A stretch of 64,000 nt of DNA, taken from Hyphomicrobium sp. GTDB lineage: Bacteria > Pseudomonadota > Alphaproteobacteria > Rhizobiales > Hyphomicrobiaceae. The notes beneath the pieces were generated by a model. It ran no database searches. It worked only from the letters and a program-made list of their open reading frames with translations, and was not told the DNA's origin. Positions within the stretch are counted from its first letter, which is position 1. Each line of letters opens with the position of its first letter. The stretch is from contig JANXVY010000073.1 of NCBI GenBank assembly GCA_025351425.1, positions 1-64,000 of the forward strand. The letters run 5' to 3'. Made by a program: the position numbers and the translations under genes. Below, piece after piece: positions 27,602 through 36,335 of the stretch.

Positions 27602-28054
27602 GTGAGCATTTTTGGATCCATCGCATCCGCGATTTTCGGCAGCGCCGCACATGCCGGCGAGCTCCCGCCGGCTCCTGCCGGCCCGAGCGCACCCGCGGAC
27701 GCACCCGTGGTGACCGCGGCGAATGAAACGAAGCCGGCAGCCAGCGCCGCCACGCCAGCCCCCGCTGCCGCTTCGCCCAACATCGTCGCCAAGACCCCGG
27801 TCGACGTGATGGCCGTACTCGACAAACTGGACGATGCGACCGACGAAAAGCTCGACTGGTCGACCTCTATCGTCGACCTGATGAAGCTGCTGAAGCTCGA
27901 TTCGAGCCTCACCGCCCGCAAGACGCTGGCGCATGAACTGGGCTTCACCGGCGACATGCACGACTCGGCCAAGATGAACGTCTGGCTGCATAAGGCCGTG
28001 ATGACGAAGCTCGCCGAAAACGGCGGCATCGTGCCGAAAGAACTGACCCATTAA
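27602..28054 (+). CDS. DUF3597 domain protein
   Basis: A 150-residue protein of the DUF3597 family. The N-terminus is amphipathic (MSIFGSIASAIFGSAA), followed by an Ala/Pro-rich linker of about 50 residues. The conserved C-terminal domain reads VDVMAVLDKLDDATDEKLDW, then STSIVDLMKLLKLDSSLTAR and AKMNVWLHKAVMTKLAENGG. The start is GTG at 27602, with GGAG about 10 nt upstream; this restores the family-standard MSIFG start. Function is not known. The family is often near or encoded with LysM or cell-envelope proteins, which I cannot confirm here. Confidence 0.82.
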   Translation: MSIFGSIASAIFGSAAHAGELPPAPAGPSAPADAPVVTAANETKPAASAATPAPAAASPNIVAKTPVDVMAVLDKLDDATDEKLDWSTSIVDLMKLLKLDSSLTARKTLAHELGFTGDMHDSAKMNVWLHKAVMTKLAENGGIVPKELTH

Positions 28055-28384
28055 GCGCATCACCCGCGGCTGGTACCAAGCCCCTCGCAGACGAGTTCTG
28101 CAAGGGCCTCGCGGTCTGTTGGACGCGGTCAGTTGAAGCTGGCTGCCTGAGAGCGCGAGCTCGAAAATCGCCACCGTCCGTTTTTCTGTGGACACCGTGA
28201 CCTTATCGCGCGCGCGGCTGTCCTTGTTTGGTCATATTGCACAGCAACAAACGTTCGTGGGACATCCGCAAACCAATACGCTCGCAGCGAGCACTTCGCG
28301 GCGGGCGCTTTTGCGTGACGCAGACGACGCGAGACACGAATAACGTCAGCCAAACGCCTTTATTCCAACGACGGGGCCAACCGA
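28055..28384. other. Leader region of the tol-pal locus
   Basis: 330 bases without a gene. It should carry the promoter for tolQRAB. The acyl-CoA thioesterase gene ybgC, often first in this operon in other proteobacteria, is not here. I could not pick out a firm -35/-10 pair. Confidence 0.5.
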
Positions 28385-29101
<717 letters not shown>

Positions 29102-29166
29102 GCAGGATTTAGGAAAAGTGTAATCGCGGTTTTCCGTAAAAATCCTCCTCAAACCAAGGAACTACC

Positions 29167-29628
29167 ATGGGCGCCAGCCTGAACACGGGATCATCGGGCG
29201 GCGGCGGACGCCGCGGACGCCGGCGCGCCCGCAAAGCCCCCATGAGCGAAATCAACGTCACCCCGATGGTCGATGTGATGCTCGTGCTGCTGATCATCTT
29301 CATGGTGGCCGCCCCGCTTCTGACGGTGGGTGTGCCGATTGAACTGCCCAGCGCCAGGGGCAAGCAGCTCGAGTCGAAGAACGAGCCGCTCGCGATCTCG
29401 ATCAAGGCCAATGGCGACGTGTTCATCGGCGAAAGCGCGATCCCCTTGAACGAACTCGTTGAGAAATTGAAGGCAATCTCCGCCAACCGCAAGGGCGAAG
29501 AGGAGCCGGTGTTCGTGCGCGGCGACAAGGGCGTGACCTACGGCACGGTGATGAAGGTCATGGGCCGCATTTCAGCGGGCGGATTCAAGAAGGTATCCCT
29601 CGTCACCGAGGTCGAGGACGGAGGCTGA
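29167..29628 (+). CDS. tolR: TolR, inner-membrane stator subunit of the Tol-Pal system
   Basis: A 153-residue single-span protein with a Gly/Arg-rich cytoplasmic head, then SEINVTPMVDVMLVLLIIFM. The proton-binding aspartate is residue 36 in the membrane segment. The periplasmic ExbD/TolR domain follows with IPLNELVEKLKAI and the VFVRGDKGVTYGTVMKVMG block, typical of the family. It sits 65 nt after tolQ and 10 nt before tolA. Confidence 0.95.
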   Translation: MGASLNTGSSGGGGRRGRRRARKAPMSEINVTPMVDVMLVLLIIFMVAAPLLTVGVPIELPSARGKQLESKNEPLAISIKANGDVFIGESAIPLNELVEKLKAISANRKGEEEPVFVRGDKGVTYGTVMKVMGRISAGGFKKVSLVTEVEDGG

Positions 29629-29638
29629 TCGCGCCCCG

Positions 29639-30691
29639 ATGCAGCTAGGCTTCATCATATCGTTGGCGGTGCACGTCGCGGTTCTGGGTTGGATGCTCGT
29701 CAACCTCCACCAGACGCCGAAGATCGACGTGCCCGACACCGTGACGATTTCGGTCGCGATCGTGACGCCATCCGAAGTCACCCGCATGAAGCAGGGCGAC
29801 GAAAACACGAAGAACCTCGAATCGAAGGCCGCCGACAAGCCGTCGGAAGAAGACAGCACGAAGGAAGCCGCAAAGCCCAAGGCCGCCCCACCCGCAGCCG
29901 CTCCCCCGCCGCCACCGCCCGTGGAAGTGGCCAAAGCCGAGCCGCCGCCGCCGCCGGAGCCGCCGAAAGCTGAACCCCCGCCCCCCGTACCGCCGCCGGA
30001 ACCTCCCAAGGCCGAAACACCCCCGCCGCCTGAACCCGCGGGTCCCACGCCCGAGGAACAGGCAGCGCTCGCGGCGAAGCTTGCCGCTGAACAGAAGGCC
30101 GCCGAAGCCAAGGCGAAAGCCGACGCCGCCGCCAAGGCCAAGGCTGACGCCGCCAAGAAAGCGAAGGCCGACGCCGCCTCCAAGGCCAAGGCTGACGCCG
30201 AGAAAAAGAAATTCGACGCCAACAAGCTCGCTGAATTGATCAACAAATCCGCCGACGACGCTCCCCAGAAGGCGCTGATCGACAAATCCAACAAACCGGT
30301 CGGCGCCAAGCCGACGGGCACGAGCCAGACCGCGACCAACACGGGGCCGTCGGCCGGCACCAAGGAAGGCCGCGACACCGTGCTGTCGGCACGCGAAGCC
30401 GATATGCTGAATTCGTTGCTCAACAGCCAGCTGAGCGCGTGCTGGACGCTTCCGGCGGGCGGTGGCGGATCTCAAACGCCTATTGTTGCGTTGAGCTGGC
30501 ACTTGAAACAGGACGGCACGCTGGACGGCGAGCCGCAGATCCTGCAGTCGCAGAACACCCCGTTGTTTGCGGTCGCGGCGGAAGCAGCCGTCAAGGCCGT
30601 AAAGAAATGTGCCCCGTTCAACTTGCCGCCCGATAAATATGCCAATTGGCGCGATATCACCTGGAAGTTCGACCCCAGTAAGATGCTTTAG
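29639..30691 (+). CDS. tolA: TolA, trans-periplasmic link protein of the Tol-Pal system
   Basis: Anchors in the inner membrane by an N-terminal helix (MQLGFIISLAVHVAVLGWML) and reaches Pal and TolB through a long rod. In the 350 residues the rod is a Pro/Glu/Lys-rich then Ala/Lys-rich coiled region (about 60-210) containing AKAKADAAAKAKADAAKKAK-like repeats. The compact C-terminal TolA domain begins around residue 245 (LSAREADMLNSLLNSQLSACW). Two cysteines (SACWTL and KKCAPFN) probably form a disulfide, as in alphaproteobacterial TolA. It begins 10 nt after tolR. Confidence 0.9.
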   Translation: MQLGFIISLAVHVAVLGWMLVNLHQTPKIDVPDTVTISVAIVTPSEVTRMKQGDENTKNLESKAADKPSEEDSTKEAAKPKAAPPAAAPPPPPPVEVAKAEPPPPPEPPKAEPPPPVPPPEPPKAETPPPPEPAGPTPEEQAALAAKLAAEQKAAEAKAKADAAAKAKADAAKKAKADAASKAKADAEKKKFDANKLAELINKSADDAPQKALIDKSNKPVGAKPTGTSQTATNTGPSAGTKEGRDTVLSAREADMLNSLLNSQLSACWTLPAGGGGSQTPIVALSWHLKQDGTLDGEPQILQSQNTPLFAVAAEAAVKAVKKCAPFNLPPDKYANWRDITWKFDPSKML

Positions 30692-30739
30692 GCCGGATTT
30701 CGCAAAAGTGCCGCCCAACTAACGAAACAGAAAGCCCTG

Positions 30740-32071
30740 ATGATGATCGCCCGCCAGTCGCTCCGGTCTGTCCGCACCCTCATGATTGCGTTTGCTGCAT
30801 TGACAGCGCTGGCGTCCGCGCCCGCAAGTGCTTTGGAAGGCACCACGACCCAAGGCCAGATCGCCCCCACCCCCATCGCGGTGCCGGTGTTCGTGAGCGA
30901 CGACCCCAAGCTCGGCGCGGACGTCGCAGGCGTGATCGCAGCTGACCTCGGAAATTCGGGCCTGTTCGCGATCCTCGACCCGGCATCCTATCTCGAAAAG
31001 ATCGCCGATGTGAACGCCCCCCCCAACTTCGTAAACTGGCGCCAGATTCGCGCCGACGGCCTGGTGGTCGGCAAGGTCACGCGCGCGCCCGATGGCCGCC
31101 TGACCTCGGAATTCCGCCTCTGGGACGTGGTCAACGGCAAGCAAAAAGCCGGCCAGCGCTTCACCACTACCGCGCAAAACTGGCGCCGCATCGGCCATCT
31201 GATCGCAGATCAGGTCTATGAACAGCTCACGGGCGAAAAGGGCTATTTCGACACGCGTGTCGTCTACGTCGACGAAACCGGACCCAAGGACCACCGCACG
31301 AAGCGGTTAGCCATCATGGACCAGGACGGCGCACCCAGCTCCATCCGGCTGCTGACCCAGGGCAAGGAGCTGGTGCTGACCCCGCGCTTCAACCCCGTTG
31401 CTCAGGAAATCGCCTTCATGGCCTACCAGGGCGATAAGGTGAAAGTCTACGTGATGAACCTCGAAACCGGCCAGCGCCAGCAGGTCGGCGATTTCCAAGG
31501 CGAGACATTCGCCCCGCGTTTCTCCCCCGACGGCCAGCGCCTGCTGATGAGCGTCTCCGGCGGGGCCGATACCTCGATCTTCGAAGTTGACTTGAAATCG
31601 CGCCAGTCGCGCCGCCTGACGCAGACCGCGGGCCTTGATACCAGCCCCTGCTACGCGCCCGACAGCCGCCAGATCGTATTCGAATCGGACCGCGAAGGCA
31701 CCCAGCAGTTGTATGTCATGAACGCCGACGGCACCGGCGTGCGCCGTCTGTCGACGGGCGATGGCCGTTATTCGACGCCCGTTTGGAGCCCGCGCGGCGA
31801 CTACATCGCTTTTACGAAGCAGCAGGGCGGCCGCTTCCTCATCGGCGTGATGCGCCCGGATGGTACGGGCGAGCGCATCCTGAGCGAAGGCTTCCACGGC
31901 GAAGGCCCCACCTGGGCCCCGAACGGCCGCGTTTTGATGTTCTTCCGCGAGGGCCAGGGCGCCAATGCAGGCCCAGCGATTCGCTCGGTCGACGTGACTG
32001 GTTACAACGAACGCACCATCCCCACGCCAGCCTTCGCCTCTGACCCCGCCTGGTCTCCGCTCCTGAATTGA
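30740..32071 (+). CDS. tolB: TolB, periplasmic beta-propeller of the Tol-Pal system
   Basis: Periplasmic protein that binds Pal and shuttles it during division. The 443 residues start with a signal peptide ([18 protein letters not shown]). The N-terminal TolB_N domain follows ([16 protein letters not shown] onward). Then comes a WD40-like PD40 propeller: [67 protein letters not shown] and [15 protein letters not shown] are the repeated blades. It starts at one of two adjacent ATGs (30740 or 30743), 48 nt after tolA. Confidence 0.95.
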   Translation: MMIARQSLRSVRTLMIAFAALTALASAPASALEGTTTQGQIAPTPIAVPVFVSDDPKLGADVAGVIAADLGNSGLFAILDPASYLEKIADVNAPPNFVNWRQIRADGLVVGKVTRAPDGRLTSEFRLWDVVNGKQKAGQRFTTTAQNWRRIGHLIADQVYEQLTGEKGYFDTRVVYVDETGPKDHRTKRLAIMDQDGAPSSIRLLTQGKELVLTPRFNPVAQEIAFMAYQGDKVKVYVMNLETGQRQQVGDFQGETFAPRFSPDGQRLLMSVSGGADTSIFEVDLKSRQSRRLTQTAGLDTSPCYAPDSRQIVFESDREGTQQLYVMNADGTGVRRLSTGDGRYSTPVWSPRGDYIAFTKQQGGRFLIGVMRPDGTGERILSEGFHGEGPTWAPNGRVLMFFREGQGANAGPAIRSVDVTGYNERTIPTPAFASDPAWSPLLN

Positions 32072-32343
32072 GGCGGAACTTTACCGGATATTAACGGTTT
32101 CAGCCCTTAATGTTGACCAAGTTGCCGGTGGTCGGCGACGGCGAATCTTGTATTTTAATCAAGTGCTTCGCCAAGGTGCATCCGCACCCTGGTTAGGCGT
32201 GAGGTGAGCTGATCACGGCGTGTCTTTTTCGCATCAACACGTTCGGAAAACAGAGCATTTCGCCCCTCAGTCCTTGATCAAAACAGGCGGCGCCAGTACC
32301 CCAATATACGGCTAGTGCCGATAAAGCAGCAGGAGACACTACT
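32072..32343. other. Intergenic region between tolB and the twin lipoprotein genes
   Basis: About 270 bases. It holds an imperfect hairpin at 32171-32192 (CCAaGGTGC and GCACCcTGG) that could end the tolB transcript, though no T-run follows. The 15-mer GTGAGGTGAGCTGAT at 32199-32213 recurs at 38180-38194 ahead of the RND pump. A separate promoter for the lipoprotein genes probably lies here. Confidence 0.4.
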
Positions 32344-32475
32344 ATGAAGGGTTACAAGGGGCTGATCGCGATTTCGACGATCATCGCGGCTGTCGCGCTC
32401 GGCGCTTGCCGTAAGGAAGTCGAGCATACGCCGATGAAACTCGGCGCTCCCGTTGCTGAGCAGGTTGCTCGCTAA
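32344..32475 (+). CDS. Tiny lipoprotein 1 of a tandem pair (43 residues)
   Basis: A 43-residue predicted lipoprotein. The signal peptide is MKGYKGLIAISTIIAAVALG, with a lipobox LGAC and Cys22 as the predicted acylated residue. The mature peptide is only 22 residues: CRKEVEHTPMKLGAPVAEQ then VAR. GGAG lies about 10 nt upstream of the ATG at 32344. The gene favours GCT, GTT and CGT codons in its second half, unlike the GC-ending codons of its neighbours; in such genomes that often marks very high expression. A paralogue follows 48 nt downstream. The position, between tolB and pal, suggests envelope duty. I recognise no named family. Confidence 0.8.
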   Translation: MKGYKGLIAISTIIAAVALGACRKEVEHTPMKLGAPVAEQVAR

Positions 32476-32523
32476 GTCCAATTTACGGCTTCCGTTAAAA
32501 TTTAGAACTATGGAGAGAAGATC

Positions 32524-32643
32524 ATGAAGAGCGTTCTCGTTCTCGCTATCGTCGCTGCAGTTGCTCTCGGCGCTTGCCGTCGTGAAGTTGAGCACACCCC
32601 CATGAAGCTCGGCGCTCCGGCTGCTGAGCAGGTTGCTCGCTAA
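32524..32643 (+). CDS. Tiny lipoprotein 2 of a tandem pair (39 residues)
   Basis: Paralogue of the preceding gene. The signal peptide MKSVLVLAIVAAVALGA leads to a lipobox LGAC with Cys18. The mature peptide, CRREVEHTPMKLGAPAAEQ then VAR, differs from copy 1 only by Lys to Arg and Val to Ala. The ATG at 32524 has GGAGAG 7-10 nt upstream. Codons again favour T endings. Nineteen or more of the mature residues are identical, but the signal peptides have diverged, which points to selection on the mature peptide. A hairpin at 32649-32672 follows the stop. Confidence 0.8.
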   Translation: MKSVLVLAIVAAVALGACRREVEHTPMKLGAPAAEQVAR

Positions 32644-32648
32644 CTAAC

Positions 32649-32672
32649 AACCTCCGGCTTCGGCTGGGGTTT
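32649..32672 (+). terminator. Probable terminator of the twin lipoprotein genes
   Basis: AACCTC(C)GGC pairs with GCTGGGGTT around a TTCG tetraloop, a stable hairpin six bases after the stop codon, followed by TTGCTTCT. The T-tract is weak, so the call is moderate. Confidence 0.5.
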
Positions 32673-33009
32673 GCTTCTAAGGTCGGCCAAGTGGTGTTCA
32701 GCGCCATTCGGTCGACCTTTGACGTTTAGGGGCCTCGCTTTGATGGGAGGCCATGCGTTGTGAGTCCCACCTCGTGCCACACGTGGGGCCTCACTATGTG
32801 GCCAAGCAGACTGCCCTCGGTCCGCCAAACCTCCGGCGGATCTAACGGGGATTGAGCCGGGCGCCAATAAGCCGCGATGTTTTCCACCCCGCAGTTGCCG
32901 CAATACCCTATTACCAGCTTGCAACGGCCATATTTTCGCACGATCCATCACGTACGCGATGGACGACGCAGGTCCGATCGCCCGAGATCGACGAAAAGGA
33001 TGACACCGA
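32673..33009. other. Intergenic region upstream of pal
   Basis: About 340 bases without a convincing gene. It likely carries a pal promoter separate from tolB. A short stem CCATC...GATGG lies at about 32947-32963. No long open frame has protein-like composition. Confidence 0.4.
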
Positions 33010-33531
33010 ATGGCAGCCCCCATTAATTCACGCCGCATGGCCCGTGCGCTCCTCATGAGCGCCGCCGTCCTTCTCGTTGCGGCTTGCGCCAACAAGGATG
33101 CCAACGGCCCTGACAACGCCTTGCTCGGCCCCAACGGCGGCAAGGGCGGGCCGGTCGTCCCCGGCACGCAACGCGACTTCAGCGTCAACGTCGGCGACAT
33201 CGTCTACTTTTCATCCGACAGCTCGGACCTCACGCCTGAGTCGCAGGCGACGCTGCAGAAGCAGTCGCGCTGGCTCGCGCAATATCCGCAGTTCACGATC
33301 ACCGTCGAAGGCCACGCCGACGAGCGCGGCACCCGGGAATACAACATCGCGCTTGGCGCCCGCCGCGCCACCACAGTGCGCAACTTCCTGGCCCAGAACG
33401 GCGTCCAGGCTGCCCGCCTCAGAACGGTGTCCTACGGCAAGGAACGCCCCGTCGCAGTATGCAACGACATCTCGTGCTGGTCGCAGAACCGCCGCGCGCA
33501 GACGGTGCTCAACTCACGCGCTGGAACCTGA
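33010..33531 (+). CDS. pal: Pal, peptidoglycan-associated lipoprotein
   Basis: Outer-membrane lipoprotein that binds meso-diaminopimelate in peptidoglycan and interacts with TolB and TolA. The 173-residue protein has a signal peptide ending in a lipobox, AVLLVAAC (Cys near residue 26). An OmpA_C domain follows: VYFSSDSSDLTPESQATLQ, then TVEGHADERGTREYNIALG, which holds the Asp and Arg that bind diaminopimelate, and VSYGKERPVAVCNDISCWSQ followed by NRRAQTVL. The pair of cysteines near the C-terminus is usual in alphaproteobacterial Pal. The ATG at 33010 has an AAAAGG purine site about 13 nt upstream. Confidence 0.95.
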   Translation: MAAPINSRRMARALLMSAAVLLVAACANKDANGPDNALLGPNGGKGGPVVPGTQRDFSVNVGDIVYFSSDSSDLTPESQATLQKQSRWLAQYPQFTITVEGHADERGTREYNIALGARRATTVRNFLAQNGVQAARLRTVSYGKERPVAVCNDISCWSQNRRAQTVLNSRAGT

Positions 33532-33702
33532 AGGGCAGCGGCATTCGCGCCACAGCGGTGGCCTGATCCGCCCGGCCGCCCAGGACTTACCGGCCTGCTT
33601 TTTCTAACCTGATCCCCTACGCTGACGGGGCCTTATGGTTTTGCGAAATCGGCAAGCCTGACCACGAAGCCCATCGCGATTATCACGACGGATAGGTCTC
33701 AG

Positions 33703-34872
33703 ATGCCAGATTTGCGCGCTTTTTTTCTTGAGAGCTGGGCAGGGCCCCAGTCTTCGGCGCCCAAGTCTTCAGGGTCCAAGTCTTCGGCGCCCAAGTCTTC
33801 GGCGCCCAAGTCTTCGGCGCCCAAGTCTTCGGCGCCCAAGTCTCCGGCACTAAGCAGGCCTTGGGCTTCAGCGTCGGCTAGATACCTCGCCGTGTGCTCG
33901 GCGCTGACGATCGCAGCCCCCCTTCAAGCCCAGACGCCGCCCAGTGCCGCCCCCGCCGCCAAACCGGCCGCAAAGACTGCAGCCGCCAAACCCGGCAAGT
34001 CCGAGCAACCGCCTTCAGGCGGCGGTGACGCGGCGTTGAAGCAGCGCGTCGAAAATCTCGAAGAACAACTCGTCGACATGCAGGTCGTCGTCGGCACGCT
34101 GGAAAGTTTCGCAAAATCGAGCGGCGCCGCCTCCGCGTCTCCGGCCTACCGAGCGGGCGGAGCAAGTGCGGATCCGGCTTCTGGCGCCGGCGTCGATCAG
34201 GCCCGCGTGTCCGGCCTCGAAGCCCAGGTGCGAAGCCTGACGGCACAAGTCCAACAGCTCTCCGAACAGGTCCGCGCCCAGAACGCACCGACCCGCCGTA
34301 TGGACCAAACGCAGGCGGCCCCCGTTGCGCCGCCACCCTCTGCCGCTCAAACCGGGTTCGGCACTGCGACCGTATCGCCAACTAAGGACGACTCGATCGA
34401 CAGCCTCCTGGAACCGCCGTTCCCGGAAGGCTCGCCCGCCAGCGCCGCGCAGCCAACGCAAATGGCAGCCGTCGCTCCCGATGGCGGCAACCCCAAGCAG
34501 CTTTACGAAACCGCCTACGGCTATCTTTTGCAGCAAGACTACGGCGCGGCCGAAGTCGCCTTCGACGATTTCCTGAAACGCTTTCCCAACGATGCGCTCT
34601 CTGGGAACGCCCAGTTCTGGTTGGGAGAATCCTTTTTTGTGCGCGCCCAATATAAGCCTGCCGCCAGCGCCTTCCTGAAGGGCTATCAGACCTACGGCCG
34701 CAGCTCCAAAGCACCCGACAGCCTGTTGAAACTCGCCATGTCGCTCGGGCGGATGGGCCAGAAGGATGCGGCCTGTTCCTCGTTCAACGAACTCGCGACA
34801 CGGTTCCCAGCCGCGTCCACCGACGTCAAATCCCGCACGGCCGTGGAAAAGCAACGTGCAGGTTGCCCGTGA
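33703..34872 (+). CDS. cpoB: CpoB/YbgF, Tol-Pal periplasmic cell-division coordinator
   Basis: Periplasmic protein that couples Tol-Pal to peptidoglycan synthesis. The 389 residues end with a TPR domain that starts around residue 265 (PKQLYETAYGYLLQQDYGAAE, then FWLGESFFVRAQYKPAASAF and ...LKLAMSLGRMGQKDAACSSF). A trimeric coiled-coil precedes it (ALKQRVENLEEQLVDMQVVV and VSGLEAQVRSLTAQVQQLSEQ). The signal peptide-like YLAVCSALTIAAPLQAQ lies at about residues 61-77, after about 60 extra N-terminal residues dominated by SSAPK repeats encoded by 15-bp tandem DNA units. No closer start codon fits except a GTG inside the signal sequence, so the extension is likely real or the start has been altered. 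Confidence 0.85.
   Translation: MPDLRAFFLESWAGPQSSAPKSSGSKSSAPKSSAPKSSAPKSSAPKSPALSRPWASASARYLAVCSALTIAAPLQAQTPPSAAPAAKPAAKTAAAKPGKSEQPPSGGGDAALKQRVENLEEQLVDMQVVVGTLESFAKSSGAASASPAYRAGGASADPASGAGVDQARVSGLEAQVRSLTAQVQQLSEQVRAQNAPTRRMDQTQAAPVAPPPSAAQTGFGTATVSPTKDDSIDSLLEPPFPEGSPASAAQPTQMAAVAPDGGNPKQLYETAYGYLLQQDYGAAEVAFDDFLKRFPNDALSGNAQFWLGESFFVRAQYKPAASAFLKGYQTYGRSSKAPDSLLKLAMSLGRMGQKDAACSSFNELATRFPAASTDVKSRTAVEKQRAGCP
33749..33853 (+). repeat. 15-bp tandem repeat within cpoB, about seven units
   Basis: Units of AGTCTTCGGCGCCCA run head to tail. Units 1 and 3-6 are near-identical, unit 2 is AGTCTTCAGGGTCCA and unit 7 is decayed. They encode the peptide SSAPK. Because 15 is a multiple of three, copy-number changes stay in frame. 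A T7 run lies at 33720-33726, just upstream within the same reading frame. Confidence 0.85.
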
Positions 34873-34960
34873 ACGGTTGATCGAAAGGCCAGGGCGGGTT
34901 AGGCGAGGTGACCTGCGGTTCACCGAACGAACTGCACTAGCTCCCAGCCAAAGGCCCCCC

Positions 34961-35725
34961 ATGTCCGAACACGTCGAAATCGCGGCCCGCGGCTCGTGCC
35001 TTGAAATCCATCTCAACCGGCCCGACAAGAAGAACGCGATCACCAACGCGATGTATGCAGCGATGGCGGACGCCATGACGGCGGCAGCCGCAAACCCCGC
35101 CGTGCGCAGCATTGTATTTGCCGGCAACGGCGCCTCGTTCTGCTCGGGCAACGATCTGCAGGATTTCCTGCAGGCCCCGCCCAAGAATCCAAGCAGTCCC
35201 GTCCTGCGTTTCCTCGACTGCATCGCCGCCACGCCCAAGGTAATGATCGCCGCCGTGCATGGCCATTGCGTAGGGATCGGCGCGACGCTGCTGCTTCACT
35301 GCGATTACGTCGCGGCTGATCCGACGACGAGCTTGCAATACAGCTTCGTGAAGATGGCGCTGGTGCCCGAAGCCGGCAGCTCTCTGCTTTTGCCGCGCGC
35401 GGTCGGCCGCCTGAAAGCGGCCGAGTTGCTGTTGTTGGGCGATAAGATCCCTGCCGGAGAAGCGCTGAGTTTGGGTCTCGTCAGCCGCGTGACGGCCGAG
35501 GGTGACCAGTTGACCGCCGCGCGCGCGTTTGCCGCCCGCCTCGACGCGCTGCCCCCGGAAGCGATCGCCGCCACACGCAAATTGCTCAACGCGGATCGTC
35601 AGACCGTATCGGCCCGCATGGCCGAAGAAATTACAGCTTTCCAGCACCGCCTGGCATCCAGCGAATTCCGCGAAGCGGTCGCAGCCTTCATGCAGAAGCG
35701 CGCGCCCAACTTCGCCAAATCGTAA
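34961..35725 (+). CDS. Enoyl-CoA hydratase/isomerase family protein (crotonase)
   Basis: A 254-residue crotonase-fold protein. Typical features are HLNRPDKKNAITNAMYAAMAD, the oxyanion-hole segments SFCSGNDLQDF and HGHCVGIGATLLLHCDYVAAD, and LVPEAGSSLLLPRAVG. The active-site glutamate that defines hydratases aligns with the E in LVPEAGSS. The segment GIGATLL is the usual GGG-type turn. The ATG at 34961 starts a clean N-terminus (MSEHVEIAARG); the open frame to 34766 overlaps cpoB and is not used. It lies between cpoB and fthC on the same strand, with no other fatty-acid genes nearby. Hydratase or isomerase activity cannot be separated. Confidence 0.83.
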   Translation: MSEHVEIAARGSCLEIHLNRPDKKNAITNAMYAAMADAMTAAAANPAVRSIVFAGNGASFCSGNDLQDFLQAPPKNPSSPVLRFLDCIAATPKVMIAAVHGHCVGIGATLLLHCDYVAADPTTSLQYSFVKMALVPEAGSSLLLPRAVGRLKAAELLLLGDKIPAGEALSLGLVSRVTAEGDQLTAARAFAARLDALPPEAIAATRKLLNADRQTVSARMAEEITAFQHRLASSEFREAVAAFMQKRAPNFAKS

Positions 35726-35749
35726 GCCGGTGTCAAAAGGAACCGCGAC

Positions 35750-36334
35750 GTGACCGACCCTACGGCCGAAAAGAAGACCCTGCGCACCACGGCCAAGACC
35801 GCGCGCGCCGCAGCCTTTGCCGAACACGGCCAAGCGGCCTCCGTGCGGCTCGCCCAGCAGGGTGTGGCGCTGCTTGCAGGGATGGCTGGAGCGACGATCG
35901 CCGGCTTTTCCGCCATCAACGACGAGATCGATCCAAAGCCGTTGATGGTGCTACTGGCGGGGCTGGGGCATCGGCTGGCGTTGCCGGCCATGCAGGGCAA
36001 AGGCAAGCCGCTCGTGTTCCGGGAATGGACGCCGGGGGATGAGATGGCGCCTGCCGTCTGGGGGATAGCCGAACCACTTGCCTCGCGGGCAGCGGTCGCC
36101 CCTGACGTGCTGCTAGTGCCGCTGCTGGCGTTCGACCCCCATGGCTTTCGCCTAGGCTACGGCGGCGGCTTCTACGACCGCTCTCTAGCCGAGTTGCGCG
36201 CTCAAAAGCCCGTCACGGCCGTTGGCGTCGCCTATGACGAGCAACGCCTGGACGCCGTGCCTCATCTCGACTACGACCAGCCCTTGGACTGGGTCCTGAC
36301 GCCGTCGGGACACTTGAAATGTCTTAAGGATTGA
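35750..36334 (+). CDS. fthC: 5-formyltetrahydrofolate cyclo-ligase
   Basis: Converts 5-formyl-THF to 5,10-methenyl-THF with ATP. It has 194 residues. Visible are the N-terminal Lys/Arg segment, FSAINDEIDPKPLM and the signature LLVPLLAFDPHGFRLGYGGG followed by FYDRSLAEL. The start is GTG at 35750 with AAAAGGAA 6-10 nt upstream. metallophosphoesterase gene follows one base after the stop. In many bacteria 6S RNA lies upstream of this gene; I see no clear 6S fold here, but the gap to the crotonase gene is only 24 nt. Confidence 0.9.
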   Translation: MTDPTAEKKTLRTTAKTARAAAFAEHGQAASVRLAQQGVALLAGMAGATIAGFSAINDEIDPKPLMVLLAGLGHRLALPAMQGKGKPLVFREWTPGDEMAPAVWGIAEPLASRAAVAPDVLLVPLLAFDPHGFRLGYGGGFYDRSLAELRAQKPVTAVGVAYDEQRLDAVPHLDYDQPLDWVLTPSGHLKCLKD

Positions 36335-36335
36335 A

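Noticed and set aside
27418-28029. A 204-codon N-terminal extension of NhaA
   Set aside because: The extra sequence is antisense to the DUF3597 gene and not membrane-like; NhaA conservation begins at 27417.
33749-33853. A CRISPR-like array in cpoB
   Set aside because: Units are 15 bp with no spacers, encode in-frame SSAPK, and lie within a coding sequence.
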